This document shows positions 37,186-50,108 of a stretch of DNA of 64,000 nucleotides, one piece after another; the first letter of the stretch is position 1; each line of letters begins with the position of its first letter. The DNA lies in assembly GCF_046630445.1 (NCBI RefSeq), contig NC_092333.1, positions 707,945,001 through 708,009,000 on the forward strand, read 5' to 3'. Source of the stretch: Rutidosis leptorrhynchoides (lineage: Eukaryota; Streptophyta; Magnoliopsida; Asterales; Asteraceae). The notes beneath the pieces are model-generated. The model saw nothing but the letters and a program-made list of their open reading frames with translations, was not told where the DNA came from and ran no database searches. The translations under genes were made by a program, and so were the position numbers.

Positions 37186-37202
37186 CATATGGGCACATAC
37201 TT

Positions 37203-38383
37203 TGTATTTGTAATAGGCCAATAATGTAGCTACCAATGCATTATCGACCCTAAAATTGTAGTTTGATTTCGAACAATATTAATGATTATGATTTTGTTGA
37301 AGTATTTTCACTGACCATTAAAAATGAATAGTTTTTTAGGGTCAAAACATGTGCTATGAAACTACATATATAGTAAACTTTAGCGACTGAAAAAAAACAG
37401 CATGAATCATACAATTTTAATAGCATTAGATGTGAATGAAACTTACAGACATGCACACGGCTATGCCTTTACTGCTCAACACCACTTGTTTGAATTTTTT
37501 TCTTTACATCATACTTCATTTTGTTTATACATCACTTAATTTAACTATATGAGAACCCATATATTATGATTTATGATTCTTTTCGGGAGTTAAGCAATCA
37601 CTAAAGTACCATTTAAATATAAATTACATTTAAAAGAAATGGTGACTCCTTTAAATTTTCATCATAGATTCGTCACTGCTTACGGTTACAAAGGCAACTA
37701 GATTGACAAATGGTTACATTATCAATGCAAGTACTCATGAAAACATGAAAATAGATTTTAATCACATAGAGAATTTGTTTGAAATTTTTTGTAAATTTTC
37801 AGCCATTTATCAAAATCTGCAGATAAGGTAAAGTATACCGAACAAGATCCAACTTTATAACATCATACTTATAACATGCACTCCAATATATAACCTTTTA
37901 ATCCCTAAGTCAAACACCTGTAAATTTTGAGAATGTACGTACCTATCCTGGGTGGATCTCATATATGTTGAGTGATAGTACTGGACACTAGTAAAATACG
38001 CGATGTAGTGGAAATGTTTTTGAGTTTTTAACTAGTGATACTAGTAGATAATGTAATATTTTTTGTTGACACAATTGAAATAAGTCATCTAAGAAGACGT
38101 TTTGAGTATTTAATCAGTGACTGCCATTTCTAGATCCGCCACTGATACCAATATATTTGAAGATTGGCATCGAAGAGATCAAACATAACATGATTGAACA
38201 CAGTCACAACTAAACGGGTCAAATTTGCTACCCGTTATTAAGTTATAAAATAGTTAACATGTGTCATATTTCATGAAAAATGTATCAGACATAGAGTAAT
38301 AACACTCATGCAAGACAATCATGGCATTAAAAGTTGCAATTTGTGACTTTGTGTTAGGAGTGTGAAGACGAGTTAAACACGAA
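37203..38383. other. Intergenic, no gene recognised
   Basis: AT-rich. Two hAT-like right ends are visible, GATTCGTCACTG at about 37667-37678 and TAGATCCGCCACTG at about 38134-38147, but no left partners were found. They resemble the right end of the MITE at 7344-7538. Confidence 0.35.
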
Positions 38384-38395
38384 TTGAGTTCTAAG

Positions 38396-38463
38396 ATGGA
38401 GTCCTATCGCGGCTGGGATGGGTCCTATCGCGATCGGGATGGATCCTATCACAACCGGGATGC
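38396..38463 (+). repeat. Three-unit 21-bp tandem repeat
   Basis: Three units built on ATGGnTCCTATCnCnnnCGGG. In one frame they read ESYRGWD, GSYRDRD and GSYHNRD. The surrounding frame (38384-38617) has no known domain, so a coding role is not claimed. Confidence 0.6.
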
Positions 38464-39169
38464 GTATGCAGTTGGAATTGAATTTGGACTAGGAGTTCGC
38501 TTTAGCTTCGAAAACGTAGTTCTTTTTACATTATATATACACCCATATGTATTCTATAATGTATACCTACGAAAATTAATAAACAAATACTTTTTGATTG
38601 GCCGAGGATTAAAGTAATCACTTTGATTACATATAACCTTGTTACATTCTCGTGTTTTTTACGTTCTTTCTACTCTTCTTCGAGTTCATCACATATATTC
38701 GTTTATTGTTAATGGGTTTGGTAACTTGAGGTTATCAAGTCTTGTTAGGGCTCACCTAATCGTTCCTAATAAGTATATACCACTGATATGATCGATCATC
38801 GCAACAACATGTCATACCCTTAAACTTATATGCATACATTTTTTTGTCCCATGATCGATGTGTGACATTGGTTTGCACCCTTACAAACCTCCCCTCAAAC
38901 CTAAGTCTCTCCCTTAGGCCTCCTCTCGAACGATGGCTGGGTCTACTCATCGTTTGACACACCCATGGCTGCGGCCTGCGCCACGTCGCACAGTGCGCTC
39001 AGGGGTGGGGCCACTGCGCCGTCCACCACATCCGGGTTATAGTCTGACTCTGATACTAGAGATAGGATCGATAGCACAATAACATGTCTTGCAATATAAG
39101 CCCAAGTGTCCCTCTTTTTTCTTCAAAATCAATTGGTAGTAGAGGGAGTTCCCTTAGACTTATATGCAA
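38464..39169. other. Unclassified repeat-like sequence
   Basis: Contains a GC-richer stretch (about 38870-39050) with ACAAACCTCCCCTCAAACC and TCTGACTCTGATAC phrases that read like a dispersed repeat. The phrase CTTAAACTTATATGCA (38820) recurs as CTTAGACTTATATGCA (39152). No gene was found. Confidence 0.3.
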
Positions 39170-39174
39170 TTTTT

Positions 39175-39745
39175 CGACCCACGTTTTCAACGCCCGTTTT
39201 CGACGCGCGTTTTCGAAGAGCGGTTTCGACTCACGGTTTCGACTCACGATTTTGAGGCGCGTTTCGACCCGCGTTTTCGACGCTGTTTTCGAGCAGCGTT
39301 TTTCGATTCGCGTTTTTGAAGCACGTTTTCTACCAACATTTTCGACACGCGTTTTCGACCAGCATTTTCGACGCACGTTTTCGACCAGCATTTTCGACGC
39401 GCTTTTTCGACAATCATTTTTTACGCGCATTTTCGACCAGCATTTTCGGCGCGCGTTTTCGACCATCGTTTTCGGCGCGAGTTTTCGAGGCGCGGTTTTC
39501 GACGCGTGTTATTCTTCACCCGTTTTGACGTGCCATTTCGACACGCGTTTTTTATGCGCGTTTTCGGCCCATGTTTTCATCGCGCCTTTTCGATGCGTAT
39601 TTTCGACCCACGTTTTTCGACGTTAATTTTTGAAGCGCGTTTTATATCAGATGTTGCGACACGCGTTTTCGTCGCGTGTCTATAGAGGCACATAATTTGA
39701 GGCGTGTTTTCGACTCGCGTTTTCGGGGCGCGTGTTCGGAAGAGA
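39175..39745. repeat. GC-rich 13-bp minisatellite
   Basis: Several dozen imperfect units of about 13 bp based on TTTTCGACnnGCG, often as 26-bp dimers alternating TTTTCGACCAGCA and TTTTCGACGCGCG. The unit lacks stops in most frames, which explains long false open frames on both strands (39084-39626 plus, 39056-39466 minus). Confidence 0.9.
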
Positions 39746-39774
39746 TACATCAAAAAATACAAACATGAACAATT

Positions 39775-39925
39775 TTACTAGGTCGACCCGGGTCTTGACC
39801 CAACCCGACCGAGGTCTCGGCCCAACCCGTTCGACCCATTTTAATTCTGACCCATTTCGACCTATGACCCGTTTCAACCCGAACCCATTTGATCTTTGAC
39901 CCAACCCGACCCATCTTGACCCGTT
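39775..39925. repeat. GACCC / AACCCG simple-repeat tract
   Basis: Irregular repeats of GACCCAACCCGACC and GACCCATTTTGACC. It directly follows the 13-bp minisatellite but has a different unit. Such tracts are common in some plant transposon ends; no ends were identified here. Confidence 0.75.
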
Positions 39926-41098
39926 TGCCAGATATATACTTCAACATGTGTCAGTTTGTCATGATATGCAAGGTTCAGTCTTACATTCTTAGTGTTGGTG
40001 TGACGATGATGTAGAAGTTAATAAGTATAGTCTTGGTGTCACTACAAGCGTTATTTTAATTATTAATTTATTTATTTTGGGAAAATATAATAACATATAA
40101 CGGATCCGAAGATCAACAAGTACAATTGATACAATAAAAATCGGTCCTACCCAAAACAAGCGACTAAACATCGATTCTTAAACAAATGGTCCCACCAATA
40201 GGGTGGAAACACGTTTGTTAAGAAACAAAACTAGTATAAATACGTCAAACAAAGGAAACCTAACAACCAATCACACTAAAAAGGAAAAATAACAACCTTG
40301 GCGATCGAGAGAACGCCAACCACCACCGCAACAACAATAAACAAATCATTTCTGACCAAATAGTGAAACATCCGGAGAACGCCGAGATCCATTGAGCCGC
40401 CGAAAATCATAGAACACATACCTCCTCGAATCTACTCGTGATATATAGTTTTATTTTTTTTGCTATACAAAAGCATAAAAAAGAAGGAAAAAAACGGCGA
40501 AGCCTCTTTTGAAGAAGCTGACGATCTAGATGCGACGCTTTCAAAATCGCGTGACTCTCAGTCATTTATCTTTTAAACCCTTTTTAAAAGGGTTTAAGCG
40601 CGTTGACTTTGTCCGAACAAAAAAGGCATGAGACTCTTTGTATATTGTTTGAATTGGGTGAAGTAAAGATTGACTATTATAGATCACACGTTCACACTTC
40701 AAGTAATGTTGTCCCGTGTCACCCGTCATTAGTATCGGGTAATATAATAATTTTGTATTTTTTTGCCGTTGGAAGTATAAACTGTATTAGGTAAAATTAG
40801 TTCAAGAGTGTTTATTTGATAGGTTAACCCGAATTTAATTCGAGTCCAATATCTTAGTCACCTTATAAATAACCCGCCATAGGAGTTAAAGGATTAAAAA
40901 TATTTGTTAGCCTTCATTATTAATTTATTGTTGTACAATGTACCGTATATATTGTTCACGTTCTCCAAATTTTTTCATGTGCATGTCATGGTATTGATTT
41001 TAGACACGATAGTGCATGCATTTTATCTCGTGCCACTTGCATTTAATTTATTATAATGTTATCAGAGTAATATTCAAATGAAATCAACTTTTAAGTTG
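39926..41098. other. Intergenic; possible non-LTR retrotransposon 3' fragment on the minus strand
   Basis: The minus strand of about 40440 to 40035 has GC-normal sequence ending in an A-rich stretch (CCCAAAATAAATAAATTAAT), as a LINE 3' region would. No domain can be read. The rest is AT-rich and featureless. Confidence 0.3.
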
Positions 41099-41805
41099 AG
41101 ATCCAAGTGACCAATCAGAGTGCGACATGTAGTACGATAATTACATGTGATTGAAAAAAAAATAAAAAAAAAATTCAATTTTTTTTTATCTTTTTCGAAA
41201 TTTTTAAAAATTTTTTTTTTTGAATTTTTTTTCAATCACATGTGATTGGATTTGACATGTAGTAAATCACATGTGATTCTACATGCCAATCACATGTGAT
41301 TGTAAAACTCAATCACATGTGATTCTGCATATCAAATCCAATCACATGTGATTGAAATTTTTTTTTAGTAAAATGACGAATTTCAGTAAATTTGTGCTAA
41401 AACCTTTAAACACCAAGTTTTTGATCAAAACTTGATCAAATCACCGAATTAAAGTTTGAAATTTTGAAGATATGATCACGAAACGCTAACAAACTTGATC
41501 AAATCACCGAATTAAAGTGTGTTTCCGGTTGAATTTTTTTATTTTTTTTTTGAAAAAAAAATTGAAACTTTTTTTTTCAATCACATGTGATTGGATTTGA
41601 CATGCAGAATTACATGTGATTGTGTTTTACAATCACATGTGATTGGATTTGAAATGCTAAATTAAAAAAAAAGTTCAAAAAAAATTAAAAAAAATTTTCA
41701 AAAAAAATTAAAATTTTTTTTTCAAAAAAAAAAATTTTGAATTTTTTTTCAATCACATGTGATTGTTGCGCCACATGTCGCGCTCTGATTGGTCCGTTGG
41801 ATTTC
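41099..41805. mobile_element. Fold-back element with arrayed AATCACATGTGATT palindromes
   Basis: Terminal inverted repeats of about 55 bp: left GATCCAAGTGACCAATCAGA, right the inverse of GAAATCCAACGGACCAATCA, both continuing to GCGACATGT and ATGTGATTGAAAA. Inside, roughly eight full copies of the perfect palindrome AATCACATGTGATT plus two or three partial ones lie at about 41138, 41236-41360, 41580-41645 and 41750. A and T runs separate them. No coding frame and no clear TSD. Confidence 0.7.
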
Positions 41806-41861
41806 AAGCAAATTATTGAATTCAAGAGATTACAACTCAATGTTATCAAAGTTTACTTCTT

Positions 41862-42260
41862 CCAAAAAGTGTTTATCAGTTCGATTTCCTCGGTTTTAAA
41901 AATTTTAGGACTAAAACCGAATTCGACGTTAAAACCTAAGTCGAACTAAAAATCGTATTCGAATTCAGCTCGATTTCGGTTAAAACTGAAAAAATCATTG
42001 TAATCTAATCCAAATAAACATATAAATTGACTTTGGTTTTTAATTTGGGGTTTTTAAATTGATTTTTGGGTTATGTAAGTTAACAATTTAATACATTATT
42101 AGTCAAATTCGGTATTGAATTCGGTTTTCGATTTAACCTAATTCAAAAATTAAAACTGAAAATCAAAAATCAAAAACTAAAAACCGAATTCAAATTCAAT
42201 TTAGTTTGGATTTAAATTTGATTTCCGTTAAACCTTTGAAATCAAATATTAAACACCCCT
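41862..42260. mobile_element. Possible hAT-like MITE remnant rich in ACCGAATTC words
   Basis: The left GTGTTTATCAGTTCGATTTC faces the right AAATCAAATATTAAACACCC, an imperfect inverted pair of GTGTTTA type, with ACACCCCTA at the right end. The interior repeats AAAACCGAATTC/GAATTCGGTTTT. No certain TSD. Confidence 0.35.
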
Positions 42261-42423
42261 ACAAAAGGGTAAGGGTGTTAACTGCTCTTCCTGTTTTAAT
42301 TAGACTAACTCTTTTTAAAAGTTGATTAGGGTTATGAATAAAGTTAATTGATCTTCAAAATTTGTATAACTAGTGATTAAGAATCTTGGCTTCGCCAATG
42401 ATTGCAAATTTGCAATTCAAGAT

Positions 42424-42707
42424 TGTCACACCCCCCAAAATGGACCAGAGGTAATTGTGACCAATCATATCATAACACAGTTGTATAAACGAGAACGACT
42501 CTATATGAGACTTTTTAAATAAAACCTTTGTTAATAAAATAGCGGAAGCAGTAATACATGTTTACATTATTATTAAAACGTAAAATAAATGTTTATGAAC
42601 TAAAATATAATATGCGATGTGGACTCCATGCAAGCATCAAATCTATCATCACAAAGTTGCAAACAGCTAGCTCAATCATCACCTGAGACAAAACATGCTT
42701 AAAGTGT
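42424..42707 (-). repeat. R4 3' LTR, first piece
   Basis: Matches 60354-60637 of the other LTR. Interrupted at 42707 by R3; the AGTGT at 42703-42707 is duplicated at 53731-53735. Confidence 0.92.
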
Positions 42708-45470
42708 TGTCATAACCCGTCCTTAACCATAAGAACGCGTTAGATAACGTATGATTTCATTGCGAGGTATTGACCTCTATATGAGACATTTTTGAAAGAA
42801 AACTGCATATATTATACATTACAAACCATAACCATTATTTTTGTTACAAGCTTAAGACAATAAAAAGAAGATTAACGTTTAGCGATAATCTTCGACTTAC
42901 AAACTTTACAAATGATGACAACAACACGGTTTCTAGCATATTTTACAATACAACATCTCGGATATGCAGTTTTATTTTTGACACAAACATGCGTACGCAA
43001 GATCCTGGTTAGATCCAACATGATGCAGCGGAAGCTTTAGAAATCACCTGAGAATAGACATGTTTTAAAAAGGTCAACATAAAGTTGGTGAGATATAGGT
43101 TTAATGCCGGCAGCAATATATATATAGACCACAAGATTTCGTATATAAACAGTTTAATAAAAGTATTCTAAGTGGTTGAGCACTTGATAACCATACTTAA
43201 CATTTTCACGTCGCATATTCCCTTTAATATGAAATCTTACTACACCGTACCAAGTGTAGTCACAAAACGAAGTACTGTGCAACCGTTGAATACTGGTCGT
43301 CCAGTCCGGTTGGGGTTGTCAGGCCCGATAGATCTATCAACAGGATTCGCGTTTACAATACCGCTGTAAATATTAGTTACCAAGCTACAGGGAAGTATGC
43401 CAGTGGTACAACTCAACGTAGAACATATTTTTCAGTTACTTGTGTCCATATCGTAAAACATAAAATACATGTATTCTCATCCCGAAATATTTAGAGTTTA
43501 AAAGTGGGACTATATACTCACTCTTGTCTTGATGATATAAATAATTTGACTCGGTCTTCCGGTTGATATCACGAACCTATCCATATATAATATATCAATA
43601 TGTTTTCATTTTTAAACAAACGTTATAAATATATACTTGTTATACTTTTAATACTTTGAATAATTCCTTAGTCCGTAGTTAGCAGTCCGATGTTAGTAAT
43701 TCAATTTTAATGGTTCATTTTTAGATGTTTAATATACCCGCAATGAAATAAATAAAACCCCCAACGAAATCAATAAAACCCCATCGTATATGTGTTGGTC
43801 GAGATTAATCTTGACCCATGGTACCGGTGTTGTCAAATGACGTGTTGCGTACATAAAGTACCGGTGTTGTCAAATGACGTGTTGCGTACAATCATGGGAT
43901 CTTATGATTAATCTTCTCGTGTTGTTTACGGGTGATCCTGAACCATATAAAATTGAATTATAAGTACATATATATAAAATATCATGTTATCTTAGAAATA
44001 TGTGATTTATATCATTTTTTTCCAATTGATCCCGTAGTTGAAATGATCTAGGATAACCAATTTTGTTTCGGTCATAGTTTCTTCGTTACAAATCCGTTTT
44101 CGTTGATTCAAATTGCCATCTTCTTGGATCGAGTTCTTCTTTAAGACTATGAACTGTAAATACCTTGGTTTGTATTCAAAATCATACGGCATAAGTGAAA
44201 CATTAGTGAAACATATGAAGTTAAACATTTTTGTTACAACAAAATCATTTAATGACCATTTTTCTAAAAATACTTATACTTTGAAAAACCAAGTTTTACC
44301 TTGTTAAATTAGCATATACATAAGTTATATTACAGGTCTTGAAGTATTTTAAAAGTTAAGTTAGAAGGATCTATTTAGTTTGCAAACAAGTTTGAAAACA
44401 TTCAAACTATGTTCTTGTTGTTAAACTTGTATACCACAAAATATGATAGCTATATATATATGAATCGAATAAGGTTATGAACATAGATTCTACCTCAAGT
44501 TCCTTGGATGAAGTTGCTGTAAAAGAGAAGTAAGAAGCTAGAATCAAAAGGGTACTAGAGGTGAATGAAAGATTGGAAGTAAGTTGGTGTTCTTGGAGGG
44601 TTTTCTTGAAGTGTTTTTGTATGGTTTTCTTATGGTGTTTTAGTATGGTTTTTGAAGCTAGATCTTCTTGGAAACTTTGCTGAATTGATTAAGGGTTTTA
44701 AGGCTTCAAAGTATGTGTGTGTTTTGGCTAGAAAGTTGAAGTAAAATGAATGAAGATGATGATACATATAAAGGCCATAAAAACGTGGCCATGAGGAGAC
44801 AAGACAAGGTTTTCTCTTGTATTTTTGTATAATAATTCATGCATGCATCCAAATTCCAATTACCTTGCTCTAAGGGCAGTAACAAGGGTGGGTTAGGTGG
44901 TGATTTGATGTGTATTTACTATTAGTAAATATGTATAGAAGCTTGGTAAGATACGAGTACAAATACTCTAGGTATACGTATAGAAATTTTGTGAAAAATG
45001 GAATGAGGATTCAAATATAGCTATCTTTTGTGAATACACTTATATGATTTTATGTATTTAAGTTCTTAAAAGTGATTAAATACATTACTTATACGATATA
45101 TGTATAAACATTATAAGTCTTAAGTATTTATGTCAAATAACGTTACGTATAGTTATCGTTTTGAAAACTTAAGTTAGTAGTTTCAAAATACACATATAAC
45201 TTGTTGTTATTAATACAAAATGAGATATTAAAACATTTATTAATCATGTTAAATATGTATATATACATTTATATACACAAACGTATAATTATCATATATT
45301 GTATAGTTCGTGATATCATCAGTCAAACTAGACGGTCAAACGTTGTGTAAAACTCTTTTCGGAAATATAAGTCTCGACAATTTGGATTGCTTATCATGTT
45401 GGCAAGGTTTAATTTATGTAAATATTAATCTTATAAGTATAGTATGATCGAAAAAGTGCGGGTCGTTACA
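42708..45470 (-). repeat. R3 3' LTR
   Basis: Identical apart from about two bases to 50968-53730. It contains a tandem pair of a roughly 33-bp unit with GTACCGGTGTTGTCAAATGA and GACGTGTTGCGTACA (about 43820-43890). Confidence 0.95.
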
Positions 45471-45517
45471 TTACCTCCCCGTTAAATAAATTTCGTCCCG
45501 AAATTTTAAAATTGTAC

Positions 45518-48500
45518 CTATTTTGCGTCATCGAGAAACAAGTGCGGATACTTTTGTTTCATCTGATCCTCGCGTTCCCAAGTAAACTCGGGACCTCTTC
45601 TAGCATTCCAACGAACCTTAACAATCGGTATATTACTCTGTTTGAGCTGTTTAACTTCACGGTCCATGATTTCGATTGGTTCTTCGACGAATTGTAGTTT
45701 CTCGTCGACATGAATTTCTTCAAGAGGAATGGTGAGGTCTTCCTTTGCAAGACACTTCTTAAGGTTTGAGACGTGAAAGGTATTATGTACTCCGGCGAGT
45801 TGTTGCGGTAACTCGAGTCGATAAGCTACCGGTCCAATGCGTTCGATGATCTTGAACGGGCCTACGTACCTTGGGTTCAGTTTACCCCTTTTGCCGAAAC
45901 GTATTACACCTTTCCAAGGTGACACCTTTAGCATAACCATGTCCCCGACCTGAAACTCTAATGGTTTCCTTCGAACATCGGCGTAGCTCTTTTGGCGACT
46001 ACGGGCTGTTTTCAATCTCTCCTTGATTTGTACTATCTTCTCGGTCGTTTCATGTATGATCTCGGGACCAGTTAAATGTCGATCTCCTACTTCATTCCAA
46101 CAGATAGGAGATCTACACTTCCTTCCGTACAATGCTTCGAATGGCGCAGCTCCAATGCTCGCATGATAACTATTATTATACGAGAATTCTGCTAACGGTA
46201 GATATTTATCCCATCCGTTTCCAAAATCGATCACACATGCCCTGAGCATGTCTTCGAGAGTCTGAATCGTTCTTTCACTCTGTCCATCGGTTTGTGGATG
46301 ATATGCGGTACTCATATCCAACCGAGTTCCTAGTGCCTCCTGTAGTGATTGCCAAAATTTTGAAGTAAATCTACTATCACGATCGGATATAATGGAAATA
46401 GGTATTCCATGCCTTGAAACTATTTCCTTTATATATAATCGTAATAATTTCTCCATTCTATCTGTTTCCTTTATAGGCAAGAAATGTGCAGATTTGGTAA
46501 GACGATCAACAATTACCCAAATGGTGTCGTATCCCCAGGCAGTCTTTGGTAACTTCGTGATGAAATCCATGGTAATACCGTCCCATTTCCATTCTGGAAT
46601 TTCTGGTTGTTGAAGTAACCCTGACGGCTTCTGGTGTTCTGCTTTGACTTTGGAACAAGTTAAACATTCCCCAACATATGTTGCAACGTCTGTCTTCAAA
46701 TTAGGCCACCAATAATGTGTCTTAAGATCTTGGTACATCTTTCCAACTCCAGGATGTATCGAATATCTTGTCTTATGTGCCTCGTTCAATATCAACTTCC
46801 TTAATCCACCCAACTTCGGTACCCAAATACGATTTGCAAAATATCGAATTCCATCTTCCCGCATAACGAGTTGCTTCGCATACTTCTTCATTATTTCATT
46901 TCCTATATTTTCTTTAGTAAGTGCTTCTCGTTGAACTTCTTTGATTTGTGAGTTGAGATTCATGCGAATTTTTATGTTCATCGCTCGTACTCGAATTGGT
47001 TCTCGTTCCTTTCTGCTTAGTGCGTCAGCCACCACATTCGCTTTCCCGGGATGATAACGAATTTCACAATCATAGTCGTTTATTAACTCGACCCACCTAC
47101 GTTGCCTCATGTTCAATTGTTTCTGATCAAAAATATGTTGAAGGCTTTTATGATCAGTAAACACAGTGAATTTAACCCCATACAAGTAGTGTCTCCACAT
47201 CTTCAATGCAAACACGACTGCTCCCAATTCTAGATCATGCGTCGTATAATTCCGCTCGTGAATCTTCAATTGTCGGGATGCAAATGCAATTACTTTCTTT
47301 CGTTGCATAAGAACACAACCAAAACCTTGTCGCGAAGCGTCACAATATATTTCAAAATCATCGTTCCCTTCTGGTAACGATAAAATAGGCGCCGTAGTTA
47401 ACTTCTTCTTCAGTATTTGAAATGCGTTCTCCTGCTCCGAGGTCCATTCATATTTCTTCCCTTTTTGCGTTAACGCTGTCAACGGTTTAGCTATTCGGGA
47501 AAAATCTTGAATAAACCTTCTATAATAACCGGCTAAACCCAAAAATTGGCGTATCTGTGTTGGTGTCTTAGGAGTCTCCCATTTTTCAATAGCTTCAGTT
47601 TTTGCTGGATCAACCTGAATTCCTTCGCTATTAACAACGTGACCAAGAAATTGCACTTCTTTCAACCAGAAAGCACACTTAGAAAATTTAGCATAAAGTT
47701 GTTCTTTTCTCAACAACTCCAGTATCAACCTTAAATGCTCTTCATGCTCTTGCTCACTCTTGGAATAGATAAGAATATCATCAATGAAAACGATAACAAA
47801 CTTATCTAAATACGGACTACAAACTCGATTCATGAGGTCCATGAATACAGCTGGCGTATTCGTCAATCCAAACGGCATAACCAAAAATTCGTAATGACCA
47901 TAACGTGTCCGAAAAGCAGTTTTCGGAATATCCTCTTCTTTGACGCGTAGTTGATGATAGCCCGATCTTAAGTCGATTTTTGAATAAACACATGATCCTT
48001 GCAATTGATCAAATAAGTCATCAATTCTCGGTAGTGGATACCGATTCTTGATAGTTAACTTATTTAATTCACGATAATCTATACACATTCGGAAAGATCC
48101 GTCTTTCTTCTTGACAAACAAAATTGGAGCTCCCCACGGTGATGTACTTGGTCGTATGAATCCACGGTCCAATAATTCTTTTAACTGACTTTGAAGTTCT
48201 TTTAATTCGGACGGTGCAAGTCTATATGGAGCACGAGCCACTGGTGCAGCTCCTGGTACTAAATCTATTTGAAATTCTACCGATCTAAATGGAGGTAATC
48301 CCGGCAATTCTTCCGGAAAAACTTCAGGAAAATCTCTTGCCACAGGCACGTCGTTGATGCACTTTTCTTTCTTTTCGACTTTATTAACATGTGCTAAAAT
48401 AGCGTAACATCCCTTTTCTAAACACTTCTTGGCTTTCAAACAGCTAATGAGTTTTAGCTTTGAATTACCCTTCTCTCCATAAATCATCACCGGTATTTTA

Positions 48501-49936
48501 TCCTTACCAGGAATACGAATTGCCTTCTTGGCACAAACAACTTCCGCTCCTATTTTGGACATCCAGTCCATGCCGACTATTACATCAAAACCTCCTAATT
48601 CTACGGGTATTAAGTCGATTTTAAACGTTTCTCCGGCTAGATTTATTTCACAATCACGACAAATTTTATCGGCTTTAATTAGCTTACCATTAGCTAACTC
48701 AATCAAGTACTTAGCATCTAGAGGTAATGATGAACAATTCAATTTAGTGTAAAAATTTATACACACGTAACTTCTATCGGCGCCAGTATCAAATAAAATA
48801 GATGCTGATAAGTTATTAATGGTAAACGTACCCGTAACAAGTTCCGGGTCTTCTCGTGCCTCTCTAGCATTAATAACAAACGCTCTTCCACGTGCAGGTC
48901 CGCCATTCTGATTCGGGCACTGGCTCTTATAATGACCTTGTTTTCCACACCCAAAACAAGTAATGTTAGCCAAAGCAGTTCTATTTGCGTTGGTGGCAGG
49001 AGTCTTGTTACCATTTGCATTTGTAACGAGAGCCTTACAATCTTCAGCAAGATGTCCCTGTCTATTGCATTTAGTGCACAACACACTACAGTAACCAAAA
49101 TGATGTTTGTGACAACGGTTGCATAAAGGACTTTGTTCTTTGTAACCAAAGCCTGAACCGCTACCCGCACCTTTCGTGGTTTCTTGTTTCTTATAAGGTT
49201 GTTGTTGGTTACCTCGATCATAACCTCCATTCCACTTTTTCTTGTTCCCCAATACCTTCACCTCAGTATTGAATGCTTTCTTGTCCAAAATGACCTGATC
49301 CATTAGCTCGTTTGCCATGGTTATAGCTTCATGAATTGTCTTAGGTTTCGATGCTGTAACGTTTGCCTTGACCTTTTTGGGCAAACCACCTTTGTACATT
49401 TCAATCTTCCGTGCTTCGGTTGGAACCAATTCAGGACATAGTAAAACCAATTCCATGAATCGCTGATTGTAGTTGGTGATTTCAGTACCAACCACCTTCA
49501 AACTTCGTAACTCATCTTCTAACTTAATAACCTCATTCCTTGGACAATACTCGGTGATTATCATTGTTTTGAATTCTTCCCATGGAGTATCATAAGCTAC
49601 ATCTCCTCCTACCGCCTTCACATAATTCTTCCACCATGTGAGTGCACTATCTTGTAAAGTGCACGATGCAAACTTGGTCATGTCTTTTTCATCACAACCA
49701 CTGATTTTAAACACCGTCTCCATCTTTTCTATCCATCGGGTTAAACCGATCGGTCCTTCCGTTCCACTGAATGATGATGGCTTGCAAGCTTGAAACGTCT
49801 TGTAGGAGCATCCTACACGAGGATTTGGATTAACTGCAGCAGCTCTTGCAGCTTCGACCCATAACATTCTATCGTTCACTCGTTGATTGATGAGTTCCTC
49901 GAGTTCTTGTTCCGTCATTCGATTCAATCGCGCCAT
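45518..49936 (-). CDS. gag-pol: R3 gag-pol polyprotein, open
   Basis: 1472 residues, starting [20 protein letters not shown]. In order: gag core ([28 protein letters not shown]), CCHC knuckles ([28 protein letters not shown]), protease ([11 protein letters not shown]), RT ([31 protein letters not shown]), RNase H ([15 protein letters not shown]), integrase with HPGVGKMY zinc finger and core motifs ([49 protein letters not shown]), and a chromodomain-like tail ([25 protein letters not shown]). The fused gag-pol and tail fit Tekay/Del chromoviruses, whose chromodomain is thought to guide integration to heterochromatin. No break was noticed. Confidence 0.95.
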   Translation of the reverse strand: MARLNRMTEQELEELINQRVNDRMLWVEAARAAAVNPNPRVGCSYKTFQACKPSSFSGTEGPIGLTRWIEKMETVFKISGCDEKDMTKFASCTLQDSALTWWKNYVKAVGGDVAYDTPWEEFKTMIITEYCPRNEVIKLEDELRSLKVVGTEITNYNQRFMELVLLCPELVPTEARKIEMYKGGLPKKVKANVTASKPKTIHEAITMANELMDQVILDKKAFNTEVKVLGNKKKWNGGYDRGNQQQPYKKQETTKGAGSGSGFGYKEQSPLCNRCHKHHFGYCSVLCTKCNRQGHLAEDCKALVTNANGNKTPATNANRTALANITCFGCGKQGHYKSQCPNQNGGPARGRAFVINAREAREDPELVTGTFTINNLSASILFDTGADRSYVCINFYTKLNCSSLPLDAKYLIELANGKLIKADKICRDCEINLAGETFKIDLIPVELGGFDVIVGMDWMSKIGAEVVCAKKAIRIPGKDKIPVMIYGEKGNSKLKLISCLKAKKCLEKGCYAILAHVNKVEKKEKCINDVPVARDFPEVFPEELPGLPPFRSVEFQIDLVPGAAPVARAPYRLAPSELKELQSQLKELLDRGFIRPSTSPWGAPILFVKKKDGSFRMCIDYRELNKLTIKNRYPLPRIDDLFDQLQGSCVYSKIDLRSGYHQLRVKEEDIPKTAFRTRYGHYEFLVMPFGLTNTPAVFMDLMNRVCSPYLDKFVIVFIDDILIYSKSEQEHEEHLRLILELLRKEQLYAKFSKCAFWLKEVQFLGHVVNSEGIQVDPAKTEAIEKWETPKTPTQIRQFLGLAGYYRRFIQDFSRIAKPLTALTQKGKKYEWTSEQENAFQILKKKLTTAPILSLPEGNDDFEIYCDASRQGFGCVLMQRKKVIAFASRQLKIHERNYTTHDLELGAVVFALKMWRHYLYGVKFTVFTDHKSLQHIFDQKQLNMRQRRWVELINDYDCEIRYHPGKANVVADALSRKEREPIRVRAMNIKIRMNLNSQIKEVQREALTKENIGNEIMKKYAKQLVMREDGIRYFANRIWVPKLGGLRKLILNEAHKTRYSIHPGVGKMYQDLKTHYWWPNLKTDVATYVGECLTCSKVKAEHQKPSGLLQQPEIPEWKWDGITMDFITKLPKTAWGYDTIWVIVDRLTKSAHFLPIKETDRMEKLLRLYIKEIVSRHGIPISIISDRDSRFTSKFWQSLQEALGTRLDMSTAYHPQTDGQSERTIQTLEDMLRACVIDFGNGWDKYLPLAEFSYNNSYHASIGAAPFEALYGRKCRSPICWNEVGDRHLTGPEIIHETTEKIVQIKERLKTARSRQKSYADVRRKPLEFQVGDMVMLKVSPWKGVIRFGKRGKLNPRYVGPFKIIERIGPVAYRLELPQQLAGVHNTFHVSNLKKCLAKEDLTIPLEEIHVDEKLQFVEEPIEIMDREVKQLKQSNIPIVKVRWNARRGPEFTWEREDQMKQKYPHLFLDDAK

Positions 49937-50077
49937 TTCCTAATGAAAAAAAAAATAATTATTCACATGGATTATTATAGATGTAGTGTGTATTTATAGT
50001 ACATTATAGCTTGTTAATAATATGAACCAGGTATTATTATAAAAGCCTTTTCTTCTTATTAGCGTTTTATAATTATA

Positions 50078-50108
50078 TCTTGGGTAGTACCTACCCGTTA
50101 ATGTTCAT
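50078..50108 (-). other. Conserved palindrome between the R3 extra ORF and gag
   Basis: GGGTAGTACCTACCC at about 50084-50098 is a perfect inverted repeat (GGGTAG/CTACCC). R4 has GGGTATTACCTACCC at about 58260-58274, again followed by GTTAA. Role unknown. Confidence 0.5.

Noticed and set aside
38384-38617. Gene with YRxxDGS repeats
   Set aside because: Only three 21-bp units, no downstream domain and no splice partners visible.
39056-39626. Long frames on both strands (180 and 136 residues)
   Set aside because: The 13-bp repeat unit has almost no stop codons in any frame; the peptides are repeat translations.
43172-44307. Small frames repeated at 43172-44307 and 51432-52567
   Set aside because: Copies within the two R3 LTRs; no sign of coding.
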